Source of the DNA: Patescibacteria group bacterium
GTDB lineage: Bacteria; Patescibacteria; Microgenomatia; Levybacterales; UBA12049
Length of the DNA stretch: 31,857 nt
Direction of reading: 5' to 3'
Assembly: GCA_023379465.1 (NCBI GenBank)
Contig: JAMCTM010000048.1
Span: forward strand, 1 to 31,857
The notes under the pieces are model-generated. The model was not told the DNA's origin. It made no database searches and saw nothing but the letters and a program-made list of their open reading frames with translations. Each line of letters opens with the position of its first letter. The first letter of the stretch is position 1. This document shows, in pieces, positions 6,953-15,938 of the stretch. Made by a program: the position numbers and the translations under genes.

Positions 6953-9647
6953 TGCCCAGAAACTTTTTATAGTATAACATAAAACTACTGCGGAGAGGGT
7001 CATTTGGGGGAGTATCATAATGGTGGCAAACCGGCGTATACATTTCATAGGCATACATAAAACTATCATCATAGACACACGTATTGCCGTTATCGGATTG
7101 GATTTGTACGGTGCCATTTGGGCCCTTGTCCTTTTTAAAATCAGTCATCAAATTGTCTAGGCTATTTACGGTGCAACGTAGCTGGTTCTTAAAGCCATGC
7201 GTATAGCCAGGAATGTGCGCACCACAGCCAAACTCTAAATTCGTATCTAGGCTAAACGTTTGCTCAACGCCCCATATGGTTAAGACGATTAACGGATTTA
7301 CGTTTTCCGCCTTAGAAGTTTCATAAATGTCTTGGAGGTAACTTTTTTCGTTAGCAACAAGAGCGCCCCCATTCTTAATAACCTGATTTATAAAATTATT
7401 TTCATCGCCCAAGACACTTACGTTTCTTCCCTGACCTTTCATTAGCTGTTCAAAGGCTGTTGTGTTAACGGAGGGCGGGGGTGCTGTGCTTGTTTCTGGG
7501 GATGACGCATAAGAATTTGGCGCCCCGCCTGTTTCCGGAAACGTTGGTCGGAAAAATACATATGCCTTAATAGAATGCATAAACATATCCCGAGAAAGAT
7601 AGCAGTCTTCTGTGTTTGCGCCCGATTTGCTCCATCCTGCCTCTATTGCCCAAAAAGTACCATTGCTGTCCACTTTGTTTACTATAAGCATGTGCCCTTT
7701 ATCGGAAACCATCCCGCTGAGATCTTTCGTGCCCGCAAGCGCCGCTCCAATGTCTCCAGGTTGAGGATTCGCTACCTGCTTAAAGCTATATTGAGCCCCG
7801 TTTAGGCAAATTGTTAAACGGGGGAGTGAGGCTAAATTTTTGGCGAAGAGAATATTTTTGTGATCGTTGGGGCATCCTGCGTCTCCGCGGTAGATAGCGT
7901 TGCTGTCGCCTGTGGCAAGGGCAACGGAATCTGCCACAAAACCAATGCACTGGGGGCAGCCAGGGTCATTATGATGTGGCTTGTTCATTGCATTAAACGC
8001 ATTAATTTGATCCGAAGAATATCCTTTGTTGGCAAGAAACCTTTCAAGACAATTGTTGGTTTTGTAAGTTGTGTAGCCAGGCGTTAAAGTATTGCATTCT
8101 TTAAAAGCGTCCATCACATCGTCTGCCGTCTGTTGCACGCTGGCGTTTTCTTGCCCCGGGGAAGGGCTAGATGTAACCGGTGTTGGACTGGCGCCGGGCG
8201 TAGAAGTCGGCAGTCCTCCTGTGCCGGTGCCCCCCGGAACGCCAAAGCCGACAATGCTAAAGGTGAAAATAAAAATCAGTATCACAACCAGAATTGGAAT
8301 CAGAATCTCGGGATTGGCCGCGGCCAGTCTCATTAAATAGGAAACCGCTTTTTTTCTTGTTTGATTGGTTAAAAAAGATAATGGTTTAGGGATGCCGATT
8401 CTGCCGCCTCCGGCGGCAAGGCGGTTTAGACGATTAATTCCGCTCCCGATTCCCCTGTTAAAAGCCCCTGTAAAGCCCCCCTTCCCCCCCGCGTACGGAG
8501 CGGAAAGGGGATGGGGTACTTTCTGCGGGGCACGAGATGCCTCTATTTTTCCCAGCGTCTGCTGAAAAGACGAAGGCGTTTTAGGAAAGGAAGAGGCCGG
8601 GGCGGGGGTTGGTTCCGGCTTAGGTTGTTCCCGGACAGGGGCGGGGACGGGTTCGGATGGCCGGGGATGAGGCATAAGCGCCCCCTCAAACCAGGTTTTT
8701 GTTTTCGGTTCGATTGGTAAAGGTTCTCCGGGGTGGGTAGTTTCAACAGGTTTTAACGGAAGGACAATTGCTTCTTTCTGCCCCGCGGGTTCTTGTTTTA
8801 GGCGGATTCTTTCGTTTGCCAAGGCAATCTCTTGATGGGTAGAGCTATAAGCCTTTGCTTTTTCGGGATGTTTTTGAACAAACTCTTCCCATCTTTTTTG
8901 CTTAACCTTATTTAAGATGTCTTCGTAAGATGTGCCCTGTTCGTGTTTTAGACTTTCGTATCTGGCGTTTGCCTCCGATGCTATTCTTAAATGGGTCATG
9001 GATACCGTCTGGTCTTGTTCGGTTTTTTTATAGACCCTGTTTCTTTCCCTGTCGTATTTTTCAACTCTTCCCGCGTATTTATTGTTGTTTCTGAATTCCC
9101 GCTCTGTTTCCCCGGCAAGGGTGGGCGATGGTCTTTTTTCTTCTAAAGGAGGCCCTTTTTCGTCCTTAAGCGATCCATATTTATAATCAAGCCATTCTTG
9201 GCTGGCCGGTCCTTTCTCCGGATTTTTTGCCTGCCACTCTCTGATTTTTGCCTCCTCAATCCTTTTATAATTCTTATCCTCCTCCATTAGCTTGGTTTGG
9301 TCTCTAAATCCAACAAGGGCTGCGGCAGAAAGGGCTGTTTTTAAAAGATTACTTTCTGATTCTGGCTGATTTTGTTTCTGGGGCGCCGGCGGAAGCGGTT
9401 TTTCCTGGGGTTTTATGAAAGAGTAGGCTTCCGCCACCTCTTTGCCAAGCCAAAGCCCCCGAAGTGTTTGATTGTCTATTCTTTGTCTTTGTCCCCATTC
9501 TAAAAATTGATCTATGGTTTGGTGGGCGGCGGCAAGGGGGTGTGTCTTAACAAAGCTCTGCCAACCCTGAGCCCTTGCCTGGGCGGCCTGCGGATTTGCC
9601 TGGATAAAGCTTATCGTCTGGGAGAGGTTTTTTGTTTTAGAATCCAT
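6942..9647 (-). CDS. Large VirB1-like peptidoglycan hydrolase: cytoplasmic region, TM helix, CHAP and lysozyme-like domains
   Basis: The 901-residue protein has three parts. Residues 1 to about 440 are hydrophilic, charged and partly Pro-rich. One membrane helix (IPILVVILIFIFTFSIVGFG, about 446-467) follows. After a Thr/Ser/Pro linker, the outer region holds two putative wall-degrading domains. The first resembles a CHAP amidase/endopeptidase, with Cys in CPQCIGFVADS (about 566), a QPGDIGAAL turn and His in KGHMLIVNK (about 650). The second resembles a lysozyme/transglycosylase fold, with NPLIVLTIWGVEQTFS (about 780-795) supplying a possible catalytic Glu. Paired hydrolases of this kind open the wall for T4SSs of Gram-positive elements (CwlT-like). 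It sits two bases after virB4. The long cytoplasmic N-terminus is unusual for VirB1-type enzymes. Confidence 0.8.
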   Translation of the reverse strand: MDSKTKNLSQTISFIQANPQAAQARAQGWQSFVKTHPLAAAHQTIDQFLEWGQRQRIDNQTLRGLWLGKEVAEAYSFIKPQEKPLPPAPQKQNQPESESNLLKTALSAAALVGFRDQTKLMEEDKNYKRIEEAKIREWQAKNPEKGPASQEWLDYKYGSLKDEKGPPLEEKRPSPTLAGETEREFRNNNKYAGRVEKYDRERNRVYKKTEQDQTVSMTHLRIASEANARYESLKHEQGTSYEDILNKVKQKRWEEFVQKHPEKAKAYSSTHQEIALANERIRLKQEPAGQKEAIVLPLKPVETTHPGEPLPIEPKTKTWFEGALMPHPRPSEPVPAPVREQPKPEPTPAPASSFPKTPSSFQQTLGKIEASRAPQKVPHPLSAPYAGGKGGFTGAFNRGIGSGINRLNRLAAGGGRIGIPKPLSFLTNQTRKKAVSYLMRLAAANPEILIPILVVILIFIFTFSIVGFGVPGGTGTGGLPTSTPGASPTPVTSSPSPGQENASVQQTADDVMDAFKECNTLTPGYTTYKTNNCLERFLANKGYSSDQINAFNAMNKPHHNDPGCPQCIGFVADSVALATGDSNAIYRGDAGCPNDHKNILFAKNLASLPRLTICLNGAQYSFKQVANPQPGDIGAALAGTKDLSGMVSDKGHMLIVNKVDSNGTFWAIEAGWSKSGANTEDCYLSRDMFMHSIKAYVFFRPTFPETGGAPNSYASSPETSTAPPPSVNTTAFEQLMKGQGRNVSVLGDENNFINQVIKNGGALVANEKSYLQDIYETSKAENVNPLIVLTIWGVEQTFSLDTNLEFGCGAHIPGYTHGFKNQLRCTVNSLDNLMTDFKKDKGPNGTVQIQSDNGNTCVYDDSFMYAYEMYTPVCHHYDTPPNDPLRSSFMLYYKKFLGNEQ

Positions 9648-9649
9648 AG

Positions 9650-11584
9650 TTAGCTAGCAGAAAAAAGCTCTTTAGCCAAGGCCTGTCTGGCATCTTCGTT
9701 ATTTGGGTGAGAGGAGCTTTCTTGTTGGTTTGGCACTGTTTGGGGGATTGGGGATTGGGCCGCCGGCACTGCCTGTTGCGCTGACGGCACTGTCTCCTGT
9801 GCCTGGGATTGCGCCTTCTCCAATGGGTTGGTGGTAACTATTCTGTGTTCGAAATCAGCCGCCACAACCCTCATGGCAACATGATTTTGTCCGGCAAAGA
9901 AAAGCGCCTCTCCGATACCGGCAGAAAGCAAAAGCTGTTTTTCCCCGGATGACAAATAGAAGGTTTTTGCCACGATGTCTACCTCCGAGGGGCCTTGTTT
10001 CATTAAAATCTGAAGCGACGAGTTTGAGAGAACGGCTTTGCCGTAATCCGTGAGCAAAAAATCCTCCGCGTCCTGGGTAACCGTTGTTAGTCCAAGAAAA
10101 TACTTGCGCGCCCTTTTGGCAATCGAATACACAAACGCGGCGCTGTCTTCGTACTTCATCATATACCAGGCCTCATCCAGAATAAGGATTCTTTTTCTAA
10201 GATCCTTTCTTACCTTTGTCCAGACAAAATCAAGAATAATATGCATGGCAATGGGTCTTAATTCCTCTTCCATGGCCTTAATAGAAAATACGGTTAAGGG
10301 GTTTTTAATGTCAAAATTAGACTGCTCGTTAAAAATGCCCGAAAGACTGCCCTTGATAAATTTTTCAAGTATTAGCGCCAGATTCTTGGCAACCGGATCT
10401 TCTGTGCCAAGAAGGGTTTTATAGAGGTCTTCCATCAGGGGCGGCTCTTTTTTCTGGGTCTCGGGGTTTTGGTTGATGCCTTTTTGCTGATAGGTTGTAA
10501 CAAGCGCCCTGTCCAGAATCGCGTCCTGCTCCGGATCCAGTTCTCCCATCACGATTCGCAATAGTCCGTGCAGGGAAAGTATTTTAAGCCCCAGCTCGTT
10601 TTCGCCTTCTTCGTAAAGCCCGGAAAGATCAAACGGATTTATTTTAATAGGAGAGGATTGGGTGAACGACATATATTCTCCGCCCAAGGTTTGGCAAAGC
10701 GCTTCGTATTCCCCCTCCGGGTCAACCACGATCACCTCTGTTCCAAACATAAACTGCCTCATAATCTCAAGTTTTATCAGGAATGATTTGCCGGATCCCG
10801 ACTTGCCAAGTATTACCTCGTTGGCGTTTTCCAAAGAGAATCTGTCAAAAACAATCAGGGAGTTGTTTTGGGCGTTGATGCCGTAGAGAACCCCTTTGTT
10901 TTGGGTGAGAATGGCGGAGGTAAAGGGAAAGGTGGTGGCAAGAGAGGTAGTGTCCATGTTGCGGGTGATGAAAATTTTATCCTGCCCTAGGGGCGCGGTT
11001 GACTTAAAGCCTTCTTCCATCTGAAGGGTGGCGGTTTTCGGCAATAAAAGTATTGAGCCAAGGGTGGTCTGCAGTTTTTTCGAAGCCTGTTCCAAATCGG
11101 CCGGAGATTCGGAGGACAGGGTAAGATAAAAGCTTAGCTGGAAGAATCTTTCGACCCCTTTTGCCAGTTCTTCCTGAAGGGCAAGGGCATCCTCCAGGGC
11201 CGCTGTTACCTTTGGATCTATGACCACCCCTTCCTGCGCCTGGGACGAGATTGTCGCCTCCATTTCCGCGATCTTTCTTTTTAGATCGGACAAGACATCA
11301 GGGGAAGAGGCCGGGTAGATAAACATGGCTATATCCATTGTGTGGTCAAAATCAATTACCGGCTCGATCCAGTTGGCAGAGACAAACCGGGGGTAATCGG
11401 CTATAAAAAAGGTTCGGTAAAACGTTTCTCCTATTTTAATAAACTTAAAGTCTACCTCCACAGACGACGGGGATATAACATCCGTTAAAGACACGGTTCC
11501 TTTTTCAAGCTTGGCAAGGGCCGGATAGGGAGCCTGGGTGTTTTGGTTTTTGTCTTTTTTCCTGCCGAGATTAAATAGGTTCAT
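9650..11584 (-). CDS. virB4: VirB4-family T4SS ATPase
   Basis: The 644-residue protein has Walker A GKSGSGKS (about residues 257-264) directly after ANEVIL, and Walker B RILILDEAWYMM near residue 464. The C-terminus contains GEALFFAGQNHVAMRVVA, as in the TraC/TraE/VirB4 group. VirB4 is the hexameric motor at the cytoplasmic base of type IV secretion systems that energises pilin handling and substrate transfer. The ATG at 11582-11584 overlaps the stop of the TraC-like gene (ATGA), with AAAGGA about 10 bases upstream acting as ribosome binding site. The C-terminal tail of about 50 residues is Gln/Ala/Pro-rich and probably disordered. VirD4 coupling proteins lack the N-terminal VirB4 region seen here. 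Confidence 0.93.
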   Translation of the reverse strand: MNLFNLGRKKDKNQNTQAPYPALAKLEKGTVSLTDVISPSSVEVDFKFIKIGETFYRTFFIADYPRFVSANWIEPVIDFDHTMDIAMFIYPASSPDVLSDLKRKIAEMEATISSQAQEGVVIDPKVTAALEDALALQEELAKGVERFFQLSFYLTLSSESPADLEQASKKLQTTLGSILLLPKTATLQMEEGFKSTAPLGQDKIFITRNMDTTSLATTFPFTSAILTQNKGVLYGINAQNNSLIVFDRFSLENANEVILGKSGSGKSFLIKLEIMRQFMFGTEVIVVDPEGEYEALCQTLGGEYMSFTQSSPIKINPFDLSGLYEEGENELGLKILSLHGLLRIVMGELDPEQDAILDRALVTTYQQKGINQNPETQKKEPPLMEDLYKTLLGTEDPVAKNLALILEKFIKGSLSGIFNEQSNFDIKNPLTVFSIKAMEEELRPIAMHIILDFVWTKVRKDLRKRILILDEAWYMMKYEDSAAFVYSIAKRARKYFLGLTTVTQDAEDFLLTDYGKAVLSNSSLQILMKQGPSEVDIVAKTFYLSSGEKQLLLSAGIGEALFFAGQNHVAMRVVAADFEHRIVTTNPLEKAQSQAQETVPSAQQAVPAAQSPIPQTVPNQQESSSHPNNEDARQALAKELFSAS

Positions 11585-12228
11585 TTAGTGTTTCCTTTCA
11601 CCACGATGGGGCTTTTTTCCTGGCTTGATTCTCTTGTCGCGTCCTGGTTAAACACCTCGTAAAAAAGCTTTATCAGCTCTTCCCTGTTAAGAACCTTTGC
11701 CCTGGTGCCGAGTTTCGCAATCTGGGTCATGACCGATTCCGCTTTGGTGTGAAGGGATGCCCTGGCCGCGTCAGCAAAATTGCTGCCTATGCCCATTATT
11801 CCTTTTTCTAAAGAAGAGAAGGAAAGAATAAGATAAAAGTTTTTTTCCAAAACGGCATTGTCCTGAATTAGATTCTGCACGAATTCCTTATAAAGACGTA
11901 TCTGTTCTTTTATTTTTTGGTTCTGTTCTATTGATAGCTCTTTATGAAAGGATGACTTTTGTTCCTCCTGATTTAAAAGAGAAATGTAGGAGGCGATATT
12001 CGTTTTTTTATTGCGGATCAGGATTTGGACGGGAAAGGACAGGGAATTAAGAAGATTGGCATAGCCCGCGATTTTGGCTGCCTGCTCTTCTTGGGACAAA
12101 AGGGCGAAATTTGCGGATTGTATCTCCATAACAAGACAGGCGTTTCCTCCGGAGAGAATGGCCACGTCCTCCAGTATATCCTGTATTTCCGTGAATTTTT
12201 GGGCAGAACCCATCTGGGCAGTTTTCAT
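11581..12228 (-). CDS. TraC-like domain protein, T4SS component paired with VirB4
   Basis: The 215-residue soluble protein has segments typical of the N-terminal domain of VirB4/TraC proteins: an opening IQDILEDVAIL, then EIQSANFALLSQEEQ, then SFPVQILIRNKKTN followed by a Gln/Glu/Lys-rich helical stretch. In many CPR T4SS operons this VirB4 N-terminal-like module is a separate gene just before VirB4, as here. It probably docks VirB4 to the membrane channel (inference from position). It lies 9 bases after the PrgI-fusion gene, and its stop overlaps the virB4 start. No ATPase motif is present. Confidence 0.72.
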   Translation of the reverse strand: MKTAQMGSAQKFTEIQDILEDVAILSGGNACLVMEIQSANFALLSQEEQAAKIAGYANLLNSLSFPVQILIRNKKTNIASYISLLNQEEQKSSFHKELSIEQNQKIKEQIRLYKEFVQNLIQDNAVLEKNFYLILSFSSLEKGIMGIGSNFADAARASLHTKAESVMTQIAKLGTRAKVLNREELIKLFYEVFNQDATRESSQEKSPIVVKGNTK

Positions 12229-12237
12229 AAATTGATT

Positions 12238-13434
12238 TCAGGTTTTGAATAACTCTTTTCTTAGCGTTTCTCTTTCATCGGTTGAAGAAATCTGAAGAAG
12301 AGGAATTATTTCCCCTTTTGCCGCTAGCTCTATTTTGTCAAACCTCTGTTTTCCCTGGGGATCCTCGAATTCAAGGGTATATATTCCGTTTAAAAGAGGG
12401 GTTGCCGAAGAAAACTGGCCGAGAGAGTTGGTTTTAAACGCCCTGACGGGATTTCCGTCTTTGTCTTTAACCTCTATCAGAATATTTACCAGAATGTTTC
12501 CCCTCGCGTCTTTTACAACACCGGCCAGAATATTAGGAATTTCAGGCACAATAGGCATGCCTGCCGTTTGGGACATTGATTTGGGCACACTGACAACGTT
12601 TTGGGTTTTAGGCAGGGTGAATGTTCCCGGGGCAAAGACCCTCTGGCTTTGACTGTTAAGCCTTTGGGACAAAAGCGCCAGCTCTTTTTCGAGCCGCCCC
12701 TTTTCCATAAGGGCCGCCTCAAGTCTGGACTCAAGCTCTGCCACTTTTTGGTGGACCACGGGGAAATTATTGGTTTTTTTCTCAAGTGATTCTTTCGCCT
12801 TTGCCGCCTCAAGTTCTTTTTTGATTGTTTCCGTCTGCTCTCTCAGTATTCTTTCGTCGTTTTCGATGACTGCCTCATCCGTTGGGACAAGGTCTTCCAT
12901 TTTTGTTTCTTTCTGCCTTTCGGGCTTGGGCAGGGCAACGTTCAGGTAGTTTTGGCTGGGAACCTTCGGAAAATAAAAGGTAGAGAGGGATTCAAAGAAG
13001 GTCATTTCTCTTTCGTCCAATTTATTGTTCGGGCGGATGTTTGCTGTTGTGTTTTTTAGGAGGGACTGAAGTTTTTCGTAGGACGAGGATCCCGGCGCCC
13101 TTTTTTTAGCAACATGGTTTAGGGAGATGTGGAGTATGGCTATTTGCCCTTCTTTTTTAAAGAGATATTCGTTTGGCACAAAAAGGGCTTTTAAAAAAAG
13201 GTAGATCATGGTGTCCATCGGCCTTCCCTCAAGCGGCACAAAAGCCATGGAGAATCCGGCTATAAAGATAAAAATCGCGATAGGAAATTTAATAACGCCC
13301 AGAATTTGTATTGAAAACATGATCCAGGCCATAATGGAGCCGGCGGCAAGATAGGCGAATTGCTTAACAGTCATGTCTCCTATCAGCTTGAACTGAAAAC
13401 TGGTTATGTCCTGGGGTATCGGATGATTTTCCAT
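12238..13434 (-). CDS. PrgI-family (VirB3-like) membrane protein fused to a coiled coil and carboxypeptidase-regulatory-like domain
   Basis: The 398-residue protein starts with a PrgI-like module: MENHPIPQDITSFQFKLIG, two close membrane helices (about 24-68) and a post-helix region reading PLEGRPMDTMIYLFLKAL. PrgI/VirB3 proteins are small inner-membrane T4SS parts that usually end near 110 residues. Here a charged coiled coil (about 180-265) and a beta-sandwich-like domain (about 300-385) follow. The beta domain has the repeat signature GVVKDARGNILVNILIEV and GIYTLEFEDPQG of carboxypeptidase-regulatory/transthyretin-like folds. It is the first gene of the T4SS operon and diverges from the small protein at 13612. 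A -10 box TACAAT ends four bases before its ATG. Confidence 0.85.
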   Translation of the reverse strand: MENHPIPQDITSFQFKLIGDMTVKQFAYLAAGSIMAWIMFSIQILGVIKFPIAIFIFIAGFSMAFVPLEGRPMDTMIYLFLKALFVPNEYLFKKEGQIAILHISLNHVAKKRAPGSSSYEKLQSLLKNTTANIRPNNKLDEREMTFFESLSTFYFPKVPSQNYLNVALPKPERQKETKMEDLVPTDEAVIENDERILREQTETIKKELEAAKAKESLEKKTNNFPVVHQKVAELESRLEAALMEKGRLEKELALLSQRLNSQSQRVFAPGTFTLPKTQNVVSVPKSMSQTAGMPIVPEIPNILAGVVKDARGNILVNILIEVKDKDGNPVRAFKTNSLGQFSSATPLLNGIYTLEFEDPQGKQRFDKIELAAKGEIIPLLQISSTDERETLRKELFKT

Positions 13435-13438
13435 AACT

Positions 13439-13468
13439 ATTGTATGCTTTCAGCATATAACGTGAAAA
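13439..13468 (-). promoter_or_regulatory. T4SS operon promoter (start-adjacent)
   Basis: On the minus strand TTTTCA (13463-13468), an 18-bp spacer and TACAAT (13439-13444) lie just upstream of the PrgI-fusion ATG at 13434. Only four bases separate -10 and start codon, so the mRNA should be leaderless or nearly so. Confidence 0.5.
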
Positions 13469-13576
13469 ATCCGATTGCAAGATTATCAAAGTAGATCAAA
13501 ATAGAAGGCTTAAGGATTGTTTCCTAATTCCTGCCGACCCTAGCCTCCGCAGTGCGTAAATTTTACATTGCTTTAC

Positions 13577-13605
13577 TTGACAAGGAAAAGCTATTGTGTT
13601 TTGAT
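13577..13605 (+). promoter_or_regulatory. Promoter of the first small-protein/tail-anchored cassette (leaderless)
   Basis: TTGACA (13577-13582), 17 bp, then an extended -10 TG-T-TTTGAT (hexamer 13600-13605). Six bases later comes the ATG at 13612, so predicted +1 coincides with the start codon. Confidence 0.55.
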
Positions 13606-13611
13606 TAAGAC

Positions 13612-14001
13612 ATGCCATTTGATGAAGCCTATAAAAACAAAATCGGCGAACGCTTAACCCGCAGGCTTGCCGAGGCCATCAAAAATCAGGAAATTGATCA
13701 AGAAAAAGCCGTCTTTCTTGCCTCCTATATTCTTTCTAATCTTGACGGCGCCCAGGACAATTCTCAGCTGGCCGATTTTGTTAGCGGGCTTTCTTCCGAG
13801 TGGCCGATGTTTTCCCGGATTTCAACAAATAGCACCGAGCAAGACCATGACCAAGGAAACCAAATCGCCGGAGAAAAGACAGAAAAAACAGAAGACGCAA
13901 TAGGAGAAATCTCGGGCCTTATTAAGCAAAACAAAATAGATGAGGCAATTAGCGTTGCCAAATTGGCAAACGACCAAACAGAGAAAGGGGGAACAGTTTA
14001 G
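13612..14001 (+). CDS. Small helical protein of unknown function, cassette 1 (paralogue of 28485-28820)
   Basis: This 129-residue soluble protein is predicted to be mostly helical. Its N-terminal half (RLTRRLAEAIKNQEIDQEKA, then LASYIL and QLADFVSGL) and its C-terminal motif IKQNKIDEAISVAKLA align by eye with the small protein encoded at 28485, which has IQQGKIEEAIKVARLA. Both precede a larger protein with a C-terminal membrane anchor. The family is unknown to me. It could be a chaperone-like partner or regulator of its neighbour, but that is inferred only from repeated pairing. The downstream gene starts two bases after its stop, with a GGGGG-type Shine-Dalgarno inside this gene's end. Confidence 0.82.
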   Translation: MPFDEAYKNKIGERLTRRLAEAIKNQEIDQEKAVFLASYILSNLDGAQDNSQLADFVSGLSSEWPMFSRISTNSTEQDHDQGNQIAGEKTEKTEDAIGEISGLIKQNKIDEAISVAKLANDQTEKGGTV

Positions 14002-14003
14002 AA

Positions 14004-15833
14004 ATGCCGGTTATACCATCACCTGATCAAGTTATACCAAAGGTGTTGATTAAAGAGGCCGTGAGTAGTCCGAAAAAGGGTACTCCGGAGGCTGTGGCGG
14101 AGGCAATTGCTCAAAAGGCTGACAGCGGAAAATGGAGGGATGGGCTTACGGAAGCCATAAGATCCCCTATTGATCAGGGAAGAATCTCTCAAAAAATAGA
14201 ACAGATAGGCATCGAGCGCGATCCCGCAACCGGCGCCAAAAAACGCAGTCCCCAAGAAGAAACGCGCTATCGCGAGGCAGAAGGGAGGGCGGCGCTGGCT
14301 AAAAAATTCTTTGAAGAAGGTTATGGAAACATGAATTTTGGAGAGCAGTTAGAGCTTAGGGCGCAGATTGAAGAAGCGGTAAAATTTAGACCTCAGCTGG
14401 CTCAAGAAATGAACGCCATGGGCGATAAGCGTACGAACCCTGGCTTAAAGAAGGCATCTTTTGAGCGGATTCTTAATGATCCTAGGTATATTGCTCAGGC
14501 AAGAGAAATTATCAACGCTCTTTTAGATCCGGAGAAAAAATTAATAGACGAGGCCAAGGTTACCGAGGCGGAAGACAGGGTTTCGGAACAGGAGATCGAA
14601 AGAGACAATAAACAGTTAGAGCTGAATGATGTAAGCAGAAGGCTTGCCGCAGTTGATCGTCAGCTGGCAGAATTTGCCCGGCCACAAGGCGCTTCTCCTG
14701 GTTTAAAAGCCACGGACATAGACCGCATAAAAAATAACCTTTCTACCATACAAGCGGAACTTGTTACCTATCAAACACTAACCGATAATGTTCAGTTTCG
14801 CTTAGCCCAGCTTCAGCAGGAAAGGGAAGCGGTGCTTAGGGGTTATAACGGCAGACCCCTTACCGATATAGACGCTGAAATAAACACAGAAAGAAATAAC
14901 CTTAAAAACGCCCAGCAGAGCTTTGAAAGGCGGCAGGCCGATATCCAAAAACTGCCGGAACTAGAACAGGAGCAGCGAGAGGCTGAACAGCAAAAACTTA
15001 CCCTGGAAAAAGAAAGGCGCGATAGACAGCTTGAATTTAGCAGATTGGATTTTGAGCTTCAAAAAAGAATGCGCAACCTCGCGGACATAAAAGCGATTAG
15101 AGAAAGCGAAGAGCAGGATTTGGTTGACGGATTTGGCAGTCTTTTTGAAGATGCGGCAGATAGATATATCGGAGAGCAAATAGAAGATGCAGTAGGAAAA
15201 TTTGACGAAGAAATAGAAAGACTAAAGAAACAAACAGAGGACGATCAGGAAAAAGCGATGTACGACGCCCTAAGAGAAAGATGGCTTGGAAAAGAGAGAA
15301 CAAGAATGAAAGGATTTCCTGGCTTTAGGCGCAAGGACAAATATAGGCCAATTGACAGAACGCAGGTTGCTGCTGATTTCGATTTACTGATGAAAGGGGG
15401 ACCCGAGGCGGTGGCAAGAGAATTGCTTATGTCAAGAACGAATCCCGATACAAATAACAACTATACCGACGATGAGACGAAGGCAATCCTTGTCAACAAA
15501 GATTACCTGGCAAAAGTGCAGCCCGAGATTGTTAGGCAATTATTAGGCAGAAGAATGCTTACGGGAGGGATAAGCCCAGAGGACATTCATGTTATTGTTA
15601 ACGCGCCATGGGGCGAGGGCATGATTGATGAGGCACTAAAGAAAAATGAAGAATTTAGACAAGCGGTAGAAAAAGTGATGGGCGCAGGTTCAGTTAGCGG
15701 ACCTGGTTACCTGGAAAGACTTGGTCAGGAAATTAGAAGAAAGCCATGGCTTTTAGCCATTCTTTTAGGTTTTGTTATTCTACCCCTAAAGGCTATAAAA
15801 ACATCAGCGGCAAAACTTGATATAGGGATTTAA
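14004..15833 (+). CDS. Coiled-coil protein with C-terminal membrane anchor, cassette 1
   Basis: The 609-residue product is hydrophilic and very rich in Glu, Gln, Arg and Lys. Long predicted coiled coils span about residues 185-395 (for example EAEDRVSEQEIERDNKQLEL). A compact, less charged region follows, including FPGFRRKDKYRPIDRTQVAA. It ends with one membrane helix (WLLAILLGFVILPLKAI, about 584-600) and a short tail, so it is probably tail-anchored with its bulk in the cytoplasm. I recognise no catalytic motif and no known family. It lies between the divergent T4SS operon and the pilin genes and is preceded by a small partner gene two bases upstream. Its position suggests a role at the T4SS base or in cell-surface organisation (inference). 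Confidence 0.82.
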   Translation: MPVIPSPDQVIPKVLIKEAVSSPKKGTPEAVAEAIAQKADSGKWRDGLTEAIRSPIDQGRISQKIEQIGIERDPATGAKKRSPQEETRYREAEGRAALAKKFFEEGYGNMNFGEQLELRAQIEEAVKFRPQLAQEMNAMGDKRTNPGLKKASFERILNDPRYIAQAREIINALLDPEKKLIDEAKVTEAEDRVSEQEIERDNKQLELNDVSRRLAAVDRQLAEFARPQGASPGLKATDIDRIKNNLSTIQAELVTYQTLTDNVQFRLAQLQQEREAVLRGYNGRPLTDIDAEINTERNNLKNAQQSFERRQADIQKLPELEQEQREAEQQKLTLEKERRDRQLEFSRLDFELQKRMRNLADIKAIRESEEQDLVDGFGSLFEDAADRYIGEQIEDAVGKFDEEIERLKKQTEDDQEKAMYDALRERWLGKERTRMKGFPGFRRKDKYRPIDRTQVAADFDLLMKGGPEAVARELLMSRTNPDTNNNYTDDETKAILVNKDYLAKVQPEIVRQLLGRRMLTGGISPEDIHVIVNAPWGEGMIDEALKKNEEFRQAVEKVMGAGSVSGPGYLERLGQEIRRKPWLLAILLGFVILPLKAIKTSAAKLDIGI

Positions 15834-15938
15834 ATTGTTGGCAGAATATCTACCGGGCTTTTCAAAATCCAGATCCCAAAAAACATGGTCTAAGAAATCT
15901 TGGCGCCTTCGCCATGGACGTATTTTGCCACAAATTAC

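Noticed and set aside
6953..7117. Longer N-terminus for the membrane-anchored protein at 6251-6952
   Set aside because: It lies wholly inside the coding sequence of the upstream hydrolase in another frame; the ATG at 6952 gives a proper membrane anchor and a short coupled overlap.
8405..8423. GC-rich hairpin GCCGCC-TCC-GGCGGC in the hydrolase gene
   Set aside because: It encodes a Gly/Ala stretch (LAAGGGRIG) in a low-complexity linker and does not share the tail of the palindromic elements at 20798 and 20993.
15889..15925. Possible terminator hairpin (TGGCG-CCTT-CGCCA) between convergent genes
   Set aside because: The stem is only five base pairs and no T-run follows on either strand.
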